DNA of 64,000 nt from CAZXLT01 sp964641545 (GCA_964641545.1 CAZXLT010000001.1:1-64000), one strand, 5' to 3'; positions 51,508 through 60,978 are shown, counted from the stretch's first letter. Notes: generated by a model not told the origin, from the letters alone. A program made the numbers and translations.

Positions 51508-52508
51508 TGTTCTTTCGCTTTCAATTTTTGTTGTCGCTTAAGAGCAGTGTCACGCTCATCTTCAATCTCTTGTCCAATAATTTCTTCCACAACGTCCTCG
51601 ATGGTAACTACCCCAACGAATTTGCCTCCATGGCTCACCGGCATCATATGTGTTCGTGCAGTAATAAAACGTCGGAAAATTGTATCAAGTGCCGTCATTT
51701 GACCAATAGTTTGCGTTTGGTGGAGTGGAAGCTGATGTATTGTTTGCGGCGTTTCATCAAAGTCTATGTCGACCAGACTTTTAAGTAACAATAATCCGTA
51801 GCACTCGGTTAGTTGTGTATTAAAAATCGGAACGCGGCTGAAGTTTTTTTCCTTTAGCTCGTCGATCTTAATACCATCTATAGTCGTCTGAGAAGTTAGC
51901 CAGTAAACTTCGTTGATTGGAGTCATGATGTCGCGAACATGTTTCTCGCTTAATGCGAGTGCGCCACGAATAATCTCGACTTCACTCTCGTCGAGCTCGC
52001 TTTTTTTATCATCGGCATGCTCAGCAATAATTAAGCCCAGCTCGTGTCGACTATGCAGCTTTGTTGGTTGGTTCTTGAATATGGCATCAAGAAGTAGCTG
52101 TAAGGGTTTTGAGAAAGGGTATGTTGCGATGACCATAAGTTTAATCATTGGTGCTAAGCGAGCAACAAAATACATTGACCTTCTCACAAATACAACCTGA
52201 GGCAATATTTCAGCAAACACTACAATTAAGACTGTACTGATCAAACCAGCTACGAGACCGTTTAAGCGTCCTTCTAAAAAAATTGAAATAGCAGCGTTTG
52301 CCGCCACATTGGTCACGAGAATACTGACTAAACTCAAGTGACCATTTTCACGTAACGGAAGTACTTTTTTGGCGCTTTTGTTACCAAGCTGAACTTTCCT
52401 TCTTAGCGTTGCAACATCGAGCGACATCAATGCTAGCGCAACACCAGAACAAATTGCGGAGGTTCCTATCAAAAGCACTGAAGTAATTACCAAACTTACC
52501 ACACTCAT
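51504..52508 (-). CDS. CNNM/CorC-type membrane protein (DUF21 plus CBS pair)
   Basis: The protein of 334 residues has an N-terminal DUF21 membrane domain (about 1-135), then a CBS pair (about 190-320, RDIMTPINEVYWL; GVVTIEDVVEEIIGQEIEDE). CNNM/CorC proteins act in Mg2+ or Na+ handling. The C-terminal transporter-associated CorC_HlyC domain is missing, giving a short form. ATG 52508 and an in-frame GTG at 52514 are both possible starts; TATACT lies about eleven bases upstream, so the leader is minimal. It is cotranscribed with the DUF1345-like gene. Confidence 0.88.
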   Translation of the reverse strand: MSVVSLVITSVLLIGTSAICSGVALALMSLDVATLRRKVQLGNKSAKKVLPLRENGHLSLVSILVTNVAANAAISIFLEGRLNGLVAGLISTVLIVVFAEILPQVVFVRRSMYFVARLAPMIKLMVIATYPFSKPLQLLLDAIFKNQPTKLHSRHELGLIIAEHADDKKSELDESEVEIIRGALALSEKHVRDIMTPINEVYWLTSQTTIDGIKIDELKEKNFSRVPIFNTQLTECYGLLLLKSLVDIDFDETPQTIHQLPLHQTQTIGQMTALDTIFRRFITARTHMMPVSHGGKFVGVVTIEDVVEEIIGQEIEDERDTALKRQQKLKAKEQ

Positions 52509-52546
52509 CTTCACCAGACAGTATATCAGACAGCAAGAAACACGCT

Positions 52547-54847
52547 TTAGTATGTTCCTCTACGCATCGTTGTCTCTGTGACACGAGATGCCTGACGGCT
52601 GCATAATAAAAGTGCCGGCCAGGATATTTGGTGTTCTTGCATTATTTCGCGCATACGTTTCGTAGGGCGTAACCCGGATTCTCGCACTGCTTGCTCGAAG
52701 CCCGGCGGATAACTAAGTAGACCATGCATGCGAAGCTGCGTAGCAAGATTTTCTTGCCCTAATCTTACGCCACGTTCTTCCTGGTGCGAAATTCTGCGAA
52801 CATCAACCAAAATTGTTTGGAGCCAGTTGCGGAAAGCCCCTACTGCTTCAGTATCGATTGGTTTTTTATCTTCTTCTTTTCTCCTCGCTTGGTGCTCGTC
52901 GGCAGTTTCTTTCATGGGTCGTCTGTGAGTGGTTGTTTTTGAGACGGCAGACGTTCTTGCGGGAGCTGGTGCGCGTCGTGCGGGTGCGACTCGTTTCGTA
53001 TGCCAGCCAATATTGGTTTTCGGGTTTAGTATTGCAGTAACTTCATCTCGGTCATATGCTCTTGTGGCCCGACCTTTTTCATCTAATTTATGGACTTGTT
53101 CACAGTCTTCGGCTGCAAGTACGCGTCGAATAACTGAAGCGCTACGACCTTTGCTAAGCTCGGGATCGCTTATAATCTGTCCCATTGTTATATCACTGGC
53201 AAGCAGCGGTTCAAAACCAAGCATCTCAGCAAGCAGCGCCTCGCTTCGAGGAGGATACAACACAAATTGCTTTTCTCCATCTTGCTGTGTTTTGCTGCCA
53301 ACTTTTGCCTTACTGAGGCGCCTAATAACTTCTGATTCGGGGATGCCAAGTACGTAACCCAAGTAGCCAGCATTCACCCAGTTAGAGGGCACAGATTGTT
53401 GCCCGTTAGTAATACGTATCTCATCGATTGGTAGTTGATCAAGCTTGTTCATCGCCGCGCGAAGTTCAGGATCAAGCGTTCCTTTCATAGCTCGTGATTT
53501 TGGTGCTATTGAGTCGGTGGAAGCAAAACGATGTCCTTGGACGACAATCGTTTCGTTTAACACGTCGATAGCAGTAACTTGGGGCCTTTCCCTGGTCTGA
53601 TCTGGTGTCGCGATATCATACACCAAATCGAAGTACTCAGCGACCTTTCCCTGCCTCCATCTCATAACACGCCCTAAGCCTTGTTCGGCAAGTACGACCG
53701 ACATGACAGGACGTGTGTTAATACCATATTCTACGTCGCCATCCCAACCGACATTAACAAGGTCTACGTTTGTAATCCCATCAATTTCGTGCGCTTCAAG
53801 TTTCTTAAAAATAGTGTCAAGCTCTTTGGCGGTCATATCGCCATCCACGTGCGAGACTCGCAGCTTTCGCCGACCAGTTGGTGTATCTATAATTTGATTC
53901 GACAATCTCCTTGCAAGTTCCCTTGATATAAGACGATCGTGCCCTGGTGGGCAGTGGATAATTCCAACACGATTTCGTTGAGCCTGGTTTGTGACTATGG
54001 CACGAATTAAGTTAAAGTCTGGAATTTCTCTGAGTGCCCGAAATACGTCTGCTTCGTTCAATTCTCCAAGGCGCGTGCGGCCGGCGATAATTCGGGTGGA
54101 AGCCTGTATTAACCGAACCTCTAGCGGAGATATGTAGCCGTCGTTTATTCCTTCGCGAATTGTTTCGTGCATGCCCACCAGCGGAAACATATCAAATGCG
54201 GTACGAGTTTGGCTATATGAAGGGGTGGCGCTGAAGCCGACGGCTAACCGGCCAGGCAAAAGTCGTCGCAAAGTTTCAGACGCTTTTCCATTAATAACAA
54301 GGTGCATTTCGTCTGCAGTCACTACATTAGGGTTTAATCTTTTCAGTTCACCGCTTCGTTCCATCCCTGGGAATGATTGGTAGCATGCGATAGTTACATC
54401 CGCATCGGCTACTCTGCCCCGCCTCCCTGTGCCTGTAACGGTTAAATCTGGAGCAAAGCTGCGTAAACCCTGCTGTTCTTTTTCGCCGTAAGTTTGGCGT
54501 CCGATTTTAATGCGTGGAACCCCCACTAATGCGCGAAGCGCTAAATCTCCTTCTGGTGTTCTTTCGCGAAGTCCTTGATGCATCATTCTGAGAATCTCTG
54601 ACTGCATTACTGTTTTACCAGAACCAGTTGGACTGACCATAGCGATACCCATTCCAGATGCATAGCTATCAATTGTTAATTCGTCCATTACTGCTTCGCG
54701 AAAACCATAGATACCAGATACTTGGTGTTTGCGGAGATGACTGGCTTGCGGGTCGCTCGGATCATATGCGCCAACAGCAAAACGCAAGGCTTCAAAGTTT
54801 TGCTCTATTTCGCTGGAGGATGGCGGCGTCACTAAACCTGTCGACAT
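52547..54847 (-). CDS. large SF2 helicase-like ATPase, 766 aa
   Basis: The N-terminal half is a superfamily 2 helicase core: Walker A SPTGSGKT (72-79), motif II DEMH (179-182), motif III GFSATP (about 205-210), and motif VI in EQGLGRVMRWRQGK. The C-terminal roughly 330 residues have no recognised domain; they include two segments resembling helix-turn-helices (GYVLGIPESEVIRRLSKAK; GRSASVIRRVLAAEDCEQV) and an Arg/Pro-rich linker, then a helical region. The gene stands alone with its own promoter region. It may be a DNA-translocating regulator or a remnant of a restriction-type helicase; no nuclease or methylase gene is adjacent. Confidence 0.82.
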   Translation of the reverse strand: MSTGLVTPPSSSEIEQNFEALRFAVGAYDPSDPQASHLRKHQVSGIYGFREAVMDELTIDSYASGMGIAMVSPTGSGKTVMQSEILRMMHQGLRERTPEGDLALRALVGVPRIKIGRQTYGEKEQQGLRSFAPDLTVTGTGRRGRVADADVTIACYQSFPGMERSGELKRLNPNVVTADEMHLVINGKASETLRRLLPGRLAVGFSATPSYSQTRTAFDMFPLVGMHETIREGINDGYISPLEVRLIQASTRIIAGRTRLGELNEADVFRALREIPDFNLIRAIVTNQAQRNRVGIIHCPPGHDRLISRELARRLSNQIIDTPTGRRKLRVSHVDGDMTAKELDTIFKKLEAHEIDGITNVDLVNVGWDGDVEYGINTRPVMSVVLAEQGLGRVMRWRQGKVAEYFDLVYDIATPDQTRERPQVTAIDVLNETIVVQGHRFASTDSIAPKSRAMKGTLDPELRAAMNKLDQLPIDEIRITNGQQSVPSNWVNAGYLGYVLGIPESEVIRRLSKAKVGSKTQQDGEKQFVLYPPRSEALLAEMLGFEPLLASDITMGQIISDPELSKGRSASVIRRVLAAEDCEQVHKLDEKGRATRAYDRDEVTAILNPKTNIGWHTKRVAPARRAPAPARTSAVSKTTTHRRPMKETADEHQARRKEEDKKPIDTEAVGAFRNWLQTILVDVRRISHQEERGVRLGQENLATQLRMHGLLSYPPGFEQAVRESGLRPTKRMREIMQEHQISWPALLLCSRQASRVTETTMRRGTY

Positions 54848-54926
54848 AATAATTTACTGATCCTACTGCAACAAACAACAGATTGCAAGTAGATCGCATC
54901 ATCGTAACGCGTGATGCTACAATGCA

Positions 54927-55997
54927 ATGATGAAAGTCGCGCTGGTAACGTGCTATAAGGAACCCGACTATGTCCGCGCTCGAACAATCCGCGCAGCAGT
55001 TAAGCGTTTACCGAATGTTCACCCCGTTATCGTCAAAAATAAACACCTCGGGGTGTTACGTTACACCGAGATAGCAGCCAAATTGGTAATTACCAGATTC
55101 AAATATAAGCCCGATGTGTACCTGCTTACGTTTCGAGCTTATGAAATCCTGCCACTAGCCCTACTTGTATGCATTGGTAAGCCAGTAATATATGACGAAT
55201 TTATTAACCCGATAGAGTGGCTGGTATATGAACACCATAAAATTAGACGGGGCGGACTGCCCCATAGATTGTTCGCAGCTTTGTATCGCTGGCTTGTGGC
55301 GAAAACTACGTTTATTTTGGCGGATACCGCTGAGCATGCTGGATTTTCAAGCCAACTGAACCGCATTGATAAAAATAAGTATTACGCTATTCCTGTTGGT
55401 GCGGACGAAGCGTTGTTTAAGCCGGCAGATACCAAAAAAGTGACAAAAGCACCCTTCCGAGTATTTTTCTACGGGAACATGCGTCCTCTGCATGGCATTG
55501 ACTACGTTCTAAAAGCAACGCAGCTTCTCGATAGTCATGAGTATGCATTTTACATTGTTGGTGGTGACAACAAGGTCGAACGTGCCGTCGCGGATGTAAG
55601 CGCTTCTACCGGTACATCTATTACGTATACACGCCGAATACCCTTCGACCAAATAGCTCGTCAAATGCATGAGACTGATATTTTCCTAGGTGGTCCGTTT
55701 GGAGGTACAACACAGGCTCGATATGTTATATCGGGAAAAACCACCCAAGCATTAGCAGCTGGTGTACCAACCATTGTCGGAAAAAACCGCGTAACAAAGC
55801 TATTTATTGATCAACAAAACTGTTTGTTGGTAGACCAAGCAAACCCAAAGTCATTAGCAAATGCAATTATTTGGGCACAAACTCACCGAAAGGAACTTTC
55901 AAAAATTGCATTGTCGGGTCGACGCTTATACGAGAAGGAATTTTCAGTAGACAAAATCAGTCGTTTACTTGCCGAGGTTTTCGAGAAAGTTGCTTGA
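54927..55997 (+). CDS. GT4-type glycosyltransferase
   Basis: The 356-residue protein has the two Rossmann domains of GT-B enzymes: KVALVTCYKEPDYVRARTI at the N terminus and FRVFFYGNMRPLHGIDYVLKA at the start of the second domain. The nucleotide-sugar end carries LAAGVPTIVGKN and the LLVDQANPKSLANAI segment. It likely adds a sugar to a surface glycan. Two ATG codons in frame (54927, 54930) lie just after TACAAT, so the message may be leaderless. Its 3' end overlaps the convergent flippase-like gene by 41 nt. Confidence 0.9.
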   Translation: MMKVALVTCYKEPDYVRARTIRAAVKRLPNVHPVIVKNKHLGVLRYTEIAAKLVITRFKYKPDVYLLTFRAYEILPLALLVCIGKPVIYDEFINPIEWLVYEHHKIRRGGLPHRLFAALYRWLVAKTTFILADTAEHAGFSSQLNRIDKNKYYAIPVGADEALFKPADTKKVTKAPFRVFFYGNMRPLHGIDYVLKATQLLDSHEYAFYIVGGDNKVERAVADVSASTGTSITYTRRIPFDQIARQMHETDIFLGGPFGGTTQARYVISGKTTQALAAGVPTIVGKNRVTKLFIDQQNCLLVDQANPKSLANAIIWAQTHRKELSKIALSGRRLYEKEFSVDKISRLLAEVFEKVA

Positions 55998-56850
55998 CGT
56001 GCAACTGCTGAGTAGCCTTAAAGTATAGTGCCAAAATGCCAATAATGCCCAAAAAAAGTATATAAACAGATCGATCAATAATGTTAGCCGCAATAATTGT
56101 CTGCGGGTCGATGTTATGAATTTTCTGCGAGAGTACCAAAAACGATTCGCGAAAACCTATCCCACCCGGCGTGAACGCTACGAAAAGCGTCAGGTTTGCT
56201 ATACCTGTGTAGCCTAGTATTTGACGTAGGCCAATAGTTGGGTCTATGCTCCGAAGCTCAAAGTAGTACAGCAGCCAAAGTGTAACCACCTGAATAACGA
56301 CGCCAATCACCATCAGACTAGCTGACTCTAAAACTGCAAACTTAATTTTTCGGCTCAGCTCATAGCGACTTGACCCTATAATAACCGCAAATAACAATAA
56401 TGACATCGGGATTGCCAGCCACCACAAGGATGTTGCTAGAACAACGCAGACTGCGCTAATAACCGAGTAAAGAAAATAGTACACAAGTGTGGCATAGCTA
56501 TATCGCTTTAGGCTAATTGAATGGTATTTTTTTAAGTATAGCGCCCTAAAGCCCGGACCGCTTTGGAGTGGCCCAAAAAAATTAATAAGCGAAGAGTAGA
56601 CGACTAACAGTGTCTTTTGTTTCTTGCTAACCTGACCTCCTGCAATTTTTAAACTTGCTTCCAAAATAATCACAAGCGCCACGATCGTTAAACTAAACAG
56701 TGCCAGCAGAACACCCACCAATACTAGCGATGTGTGGCGAAGACTTGTCAAAACCTCGGGGTGAGTTCGTATGTAGCGGTACGTGACAAATGCACTTACT
56801 AGTAAGATAAGAACTGATAACGTTTGCTTCCACCGTTTTGTTGGTTGCAC
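55957..56850 (-). CDS. LPG synthetase TM-domain / UPF0104 family membrane protein
   Basis: The protein has about eight membrane helices and the motifs of PF03706: FGPLQSGPGFRALYLKKYHSISL, and later FTPGGIGFRESFLVL. Members are the flippase part of MprF or work in glycolipid and polysaccharide export. I chose GTG 56850 (VQPTKRWKQTLS) because TATAAT lies six bases before it, which makes a leaderless message; a TTG start at 56865 overlaps the -10 box. It overlaps the GT4 gene at its 3' end by 41 nt. Confidence 0.87.
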   Translation of the reverse strand: MQPTKRWKQTLSVLILLVSAFVTYRYIRTHPEVLTSLRHTSLVLVGVLLALFSLTIVALVIILEASLKIAGGQVSKKQKTLLVVYSSLINFFGPLQSGPGFRALYLKKYHSISLKRYSYATLVYYFLYSVISAVCVVLATSLWWLAIPMSLLLFAVIIGSSRYELSRKIKFAVLESASLMVIGVVIQVVTLWLLYYFELRSIDPTIGLRQILGYTGIANLTLFVAFTPGGIGFRESFLVLSQKIHNIDPQTIIAANIIDRSVYILFLGIIGILALYFKATQQLHVKQLSRKPRQVND

Positions 56851-56856
56851 ATACGT

Positions 56857-56881
56857 ATTATACAAAAACCCGGGGTATAAT
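56857..56881. promoter_or_regulatory. back-to-back -10 boxes of two divergent envelope genes
   Basis: On the minus strand TATAAT occupies 56862-56857, six bases before the GTG at 56850. On the plus strand TATAAT occupies 56876-56881, nine bases before the ATG at 56891. Only 13 bp separate the two boxes, so polymerases on each would interfere with one another. Confidence 0.55.
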
Positions 56882-56890
56882 GGGGTATCT

Positions 56891-58402
56891 ATGTCTTCAA
56901 AAAGTCAGGCATTAACAAAACAATCTCTCCTAAGCAGACTAAAAGCAACTCTTAGTAGCAAATGGTTTTTTATTGTTTGTCTGGTCATTTTTGTTGCAGG
57001 TGTGCTGTGGATCATTTTCTCGTCTATTTATCCAATGGCCTATGACGAGGCGTACCATTTTGGTTTGATCAACCTGTACTCCAACTACTGGCACCCATTC
57101 TTTGCCAATCAACCACCCAATGCCGATGTGTATGGTTCGGTAGCTCGCGAACCATCATTTTTGTATCACTACTTGTTTGGACAATTATTCCGTGGAATCA
57201 GAGCTGTATGTAGCACTGAGCTAGCACAAATACTTGTACTCCGTTGTTTATCGCTCGCCATGGTTGTTCCGGCTATCCTGATTTTGCGAAGTGCGCTTGT
57301 GCGATTCACTCGATATTCGCTGGCGCAGATACACCTGGCGCTTAGTTTTTTTATGCTTGTCCCGATGGTCTCGATGTTGTCAGCACAAATAAATTACGAC
57401 AACGCCATGTTTTTGCTTTCCTCTGTTGTAGTTTATCTGGCCTTGAAGACCCTGCGCTTGCTTGAGTCAAAAAAGGTTGATTCAGCAACACTCTTTTGGC
57501 TCGCAATCACCGGGCTCATTACCTGTGTTACTAAATATACGTTTTTGCCTGCTTTCTTTGGCCTAGTCATTTTTCTTGTCTGGAGCATTTGGCGAACAAT
57601 GGGTATAACACCTGCCGTCAGTAGTTTTCGAAAAAGCTTCAGTAAACTCTCTACCCTGTACAAGCTAGGCGTTATTGCGCTGTTTATTATCGCCGCAGGC
57701 CTAAGCTGGCAGCGATATGGCATTAACGTCCTGCGTTACGGACGACCGGTACCCGACTGCCGTCAGGTATTGACTGAGCACCAGTGTTGGCAATACCCGC
57801 CATGGCAGCGCAACTATGTCTTTATCTATTACAAGGATGCGAATCTTAACACCAGTATTTACCCGTTTACGCGTTTTTGGTTGAGTAGATTATACCGTAG
57901 CTTATTATACGTATTGAATGGACCGGCTAGTCAATATTCGGTTGGAGCACCGTTTGCTGTGCCATTAATTGTTGCGCGACTATTCTTAATTACAGGTTTT
58001 TTTCTTGGTGTATTCCTGGCGCTATTCAAACGACAGCGGTTTAAACAAGAAGATGGTTTGTTCCTCTGCATAATTGTATGTTTCGTAGCGATTTTATTCT
58101 TGCAGAACTATACAGATTTTGTACGGGTTGGCCAAAGGATAGCCGTCCAAGGGCGCTACCTATTGCCTATTGTTCTTCCGATGATCTTATTGCTGATTAG
58201 TATTTTCAATTATGCGCTACAAGGTCTGCGTGGTCTAAAAATCGGTTTAGCAGTTTTTGCGCTATTGATAGCAACGCAAGGTCTTGGTGTAACGGCGTTT
58301 ATTCTGCGCAGCGACCAAGAATGGTACCGCGAAAGTCAGCGTGTTATTGACGCCAATCATAAGGCGCGCAGCATTATTGCGCCCCTTGTAATTGAGAATT
58401 AG
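56891..58402 (+). CDS. polytopic membrane glycosyltransferase-like protein (GT39/DUF2142-like)
   Basis: From ATG 56891 (MSSKSQALTKQSLLSR) the product has 503 residues and about ten membrane helices. The first outer loop carries AYDEAYHFGLINLYSNYWHPF, with an acidic pair expected in GT-C enzymes of the PMT/ArnT type; DUF2142 proteins share this layout. It probably transfers sugars from lipid-linked donors outside the membrane. The start is defined by TATAAT nine bases upstream. It converges on the GT2 gene with no gap. Confidence 0.82.
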   Translation: MSSKSQALTKQSLLSRLKATLSSKWFFIVCLVIFVAGVLWIIFSSIYPMAYDEAYHFGLINLYSNYWHPFFANQPPNADVYGSVAREPSFLYHYLFGQLFRGIRAVCSTELAQILVLRCLSLAMVVPAILILRSALVRFTRYSLAQIHLALSFFMLVPMVSMLSAQINYDNAMFLLSSVVVYLALKTLRLLESKKVDSATLFWLAITGLITCVTKYTFLPAFFGLVIFLVWSIWRTMGITPAVSSFRKSFSKLSTLYKLGVIALFIIAAGLSWQRYGINVLRYGRPVPDCRQVLTEHQCWQYPPWQRNYVFIYYKDANLNTSIYPFTRFWLSRLYRSLLYVLNGPASQYSVGAPFAVPLIVARLFLITGFFLGVFLALFKRQRFKQEDGLFLCIIVCFVAILFLQNYTDFVRVGQRIAVQGRYLLPIVLPMILLLISIFNYALQGLRGLKIGLAVFALLIATQGLGVTAFILRSDQEWYRESQRVIDANHKARSIIAPLVIEN

Positions 58403-59344
58403 TTATTTACCGAAACGCTCACGTTTTTGGTGTTCAAGACTATCTTCAATTAATATTCGGTTTATTCGAATAAGGTCGGCAATGATGCCCAACGCAAATG
58501 ACAAAAAGGCTCCACCGAGCAACACAGAACCCACTATGAGTGATTGCAAATGAGCACCATGCTGATCTTGCAAAACAAAGTACAGGTATCGACCAAATGG
58601 AATAAGTCCGGCGACCAGCAGGAACAGGCTCACTGAACTAAATAAAACGTACGGCTTGTACATGATGTATGCGCGAACAATTGAAACCGCAGATTTCGTG
58701 ACATGCTCCCAGGTAGATGAAAACAAGCGCGACTCTCTGGTTTTTGGATTTACAGCTATTGGGACGCTAGCAATAGCAAGTTTTTTATTGCCTGCCTGGA
58801 TGATTGTCTCGGTGGTATAGCTAAAGCGAGTTATGGTGTTCAGCAGCATAAGCGATTCTCGAGAATAAGCTCGAAAGCCACTGACAGCATCGGGAATCTG
58901 TGTCCCAGCTGCTTTGTTGACAATAGTCGTGCCCAGATGTTGCAGACGTTTTTTGAAAGGAGAAAAATGCTCAATGGTCTGCGTTTGACGATCTGCAATA
59001 ACAATATCCGCTTTCCCTTCTAAAATTGGTGTGATCAAATCTCCAATTTTCTCTTGGGGGTATTGGTTGTCGCCGTCCGTATTCACTACTATGTCTGCGC
59101 CAAGCTCTAGTGCTCTGTTAACTCCATCGTGGAAAGAGCGAGCCAACCCACGGTTACCGATGTGATGAATGAATTGCTTTACACCCTGGTCCTTTGCGAT
59201 CTGGACCGTTTTGTCGGTTGAGCCATCGTCTATTATCAAAATTTCAATTGAGTCCACACCTTTTATCGCCGCAGGAATAGACTCTAGCACAGTGGGCAAT
59301 GTCTTTTCTTCGTTTAAGCACGGAATTTGTATTACTAACTTCAA
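58403..59344 (-). CDS. GT2 glycosyltransferase (DPM1-like) with C-terminal membrane helices
   Basis: The protein has the GT2 fold: LVIQIPCLNEEKTLPTVLES, IEILIIDDGSTDKTVQIA, the DGDNQYPQEKI metal motif, and GFRAYSRESLMLLNT. Two membrane helices follow near the C terminus. It resembles polyprenyl-phosphate sugar synthases, which make lipid-linked donors for GT-C enzymes such as the adjacent one. I chose the TTG start at 59344 because AAGGA lies five bases upstream and the protein begins at the family start; TATAAT is at 59374-59369. The product has 313 residues. Confidence 0.9.
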   Translation of the reverse strand: MKLVIQIPCLNEEKTLPTVLESIPAAIKGVDSIEILIIDDGSTDKTVQIAKDQGVKQFIHHIGNRGLARSFHDGVNRALELGADIVVNTDGDNQYPQEKIGDLITPILEGKADIVIADRQTQTIEHFSPFKKRLQHLGTTIVNKAAGTQIPDAVSGFRAYSRESLMLLNTITRFSYTTETIIQAGNKKLAIASVPIAVNPKTRESRLFSSTWEHVTKSAVSIVRAYIMYKPYVLFSSVSLFLLVAGLIPFGRYLYFVLQDQHGAHLQSLIVGSVLLGGAFLSFALGIIADLIRINRILIEDSLEHQKRERFGK

Positions 59345-59430
59345 GATAGTCCTTAGATTACTCAAATGATTATACCCTCTTGCCACAATCAATAAAAAGA
59401 TTCTCTTACTCTTTGGTGTAAAATGAAAAT

Positions 59431-59829
59431 ATGCATACTGATACAAAGTTATTTAATAACAAGCTTGAGCCGCAAGATAAGAAGATTTGTGATCTATTGG
59501 CGAAAGAAATTGATAAAAGCTTGTCTGGGGCTGAGAATAAAATCTGGCATGGTTCCCCGGTCTGGTTTTTGGACGGTAATCCAATTGTTGGGTACGACAG
59601 GCTCAAAGATGCAGTGCGCCTACTCTTTTGGAGCGGTCAGTCATTTGATGAGCCTGGGTTAAAGGCAGAGGGTAGCTTTAAGGCCGCCGAAGCACGGTTC
59701 ACCAATGTCGATCAAATTAATAGTAAAGACCTCATGCGCTGGCTGGAAAAATCAAAAGTAATACAGTGGGATTATAAGAATATAGTTAAGCGTAAAGGCG
59801 TACTGGAGAAGTTGGAGCCGTCTAGCTAA
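59431..59829 (+). CDS. DUF1801 protein
   Basis: The 132-residue protein has the DUF1801 pattern: ENKIWHGSPVWFLDGNPIVGYDRLKDAVRLLFWSG and a C-terminal basic helical region. DUF1801/YdhG-like proteins are small cytosolic proteins of unknown function. An AT-rich -10-like sequence (TAAAATGAAAATATG) lies just upstream. The stop overlaps the convergent small membrane-protein gene by four bases. Confidence 0.85.
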   Translation: MHTDTKLFNNKLEPQDKKICDLLAKEIDKSLSGAENKIWHGSPVWFLDGNPIVGYDRLKDAVRLLFWSGQSFDEPGLKAEGSFKAAEARFTNVDQINSKDLMRWLEKSKVIQWDYKNIVKRKGVLEKLEPSS

Positions 59830-60035
59830 GATTTACCGTCGAGATATTTCCCTGCAACACTCAGGGCAAATGAAGATAAAATCACAAATACCGTTGCCAT
59901 AAAAAGTTTTGAGATCAAAAGCTCAAGTCCGTGGCTTTTGTCATCCGGATCGGTCCCAGTTAGCACCATTATGACTCCAAGAACTCCAAATGTTACGGAG
60001 GCGTATATGAAAACGCGCGTGGCTAATTTTTGCAT
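59826..60035 (-). CDS. small two-helix membrane protein, 69 aa
   Basis: Two membrane helices (about residues 9-27 and 42-62) flank a polar loop (TGTDPDDKSHGLELL). No family is recognised. The frame is real-looking because of its clear basic N terminus and alternating loops. It lies head-to-head with the EamA transporter gene, 52 bases apart, and converges on the DUF1801 gene. Confidence 0.65.
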   Translation of the reverse strand: MQKLATRVFIYASVTFGVLGVIMVLTGTDPDDKSHGLELLISKLFMATVFVILSSFALSVAGKYLDGKS

Positions 60036-60087
60036 AGCTTCAGTATATCAAGCCGGGCAAGGTCTGAACTAGGATATACTTTTATTC

Positions 60088-60957
60088 ATGTGGTTTTTCT
60101 ATGCATTGCTTGGTGCCTTTGGTAAATCCTACTCAGGCTTTTTTCGTAAGAAGATGGCTGGAAACGTTGGTGCTGCTACCTATATTTGGGTAAGTTATTC
60201 GATTTTGCTCATCATTCTTACGCCGATATTATTGATGCGATCAAGCCAGATGATAGAACTAGTCCGCACAATTCCGATCGTAATAATTGGTGCAGCGGTA
60301 GCAAATTTGCTAGCAACACAACTCAATCTTGCTGCACTAAAGCATGAAGAGCTTTCGTATACGGCACCGCTCAATGCGTTTGTGCCGGTTTTCACGCTAA
60401 TTATCGCTGGATTATTTTTACAAGAACACCCGCCTCGGTTTGGAGTGCTGGGAATACTCAGCATATTTCTTGGTGCCTATGTGATAAATATTAAACCCCA
60501 GCGCACAGCTTGGTACGATCCACTTACTCACCTTGTGACTAACAGAGGTGCACAGCTTAGTTTATGTGTTGCGCTTGGATATGCGATTAACACGACATTA
60601 TTGAAGGTTATTTCTAATAACGGATACGACGCATTCACCAGTCTTTACGCAACAACCGCGCTCGGGTGGATATTTTTTGCTCACGTACCTTTCGTAAAAA
60701 GGAAGGAGCTAAAAGCGGCAGTTAAGTCCAACGGTTTTGTGCTGATTGGATCTGGAATCAGTTCATTCTTTAGCGCCTTTTTCCATATCGTCGCTGTCGG
60801 CATGACGTACACAAGCTATGCGGTTAGTGTACGGCGGCTCGAAGTGCTTATAGCAGTTTTTCTGGGTTGGCGATACCTTAAAGAAACAAATATACGCAAC
60901 AAACTTATCGGCAGTCTTTTAATGCTGGTCGGCACTGTTGTCATGGCAATATCGTAG
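60088..60957 (+). CDS. EamA/DMT-family transporter
   Basis: The 289-residue protein has ten predicted membrane helices in two EamA halves (WFFYALLGAFGKSYSGFF; GAAVANLLATQLNLAALKHEELSYTAPLNAF; YTSYAVSVRRLEVLIAVFLGWRYLKE). DMT transporters export or import metabolites such as amino acids or nucleotides; substrate unknown. TATACT lies exactly seven bases before the ATG, so the start point should be the A of the ATG, giving a leaderless message. Confidence 0.9.
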   Translation: MWFFYALLGAFGKSYSGFFRKKMAGNVGAATYIWVSYSILLIILTPILLMRSSQMIELVRTIPIVIIGAAVANLLATQLNLAALKHEELSYTAPLNAFVPVFTLIIAGLFLQEHPPRFGVLGILSIFLGAYVINIKPQRTAWYDPLTHLVTNRGAQLSLCVALGYAINTTLLKVISNNGYDAFTSLYATTALGWIFFAHVPFVKRKELKAAVKSNGFVLIGSGISSFFSAFFHIVAVGMTYTSYAVSVRRLEVLIAVFLGWRYLKETNIRNKLIGSLLMLVGTVVMAIS

Positions 60958-60978
60958 GTAAAACAGTACTATAGGTCT

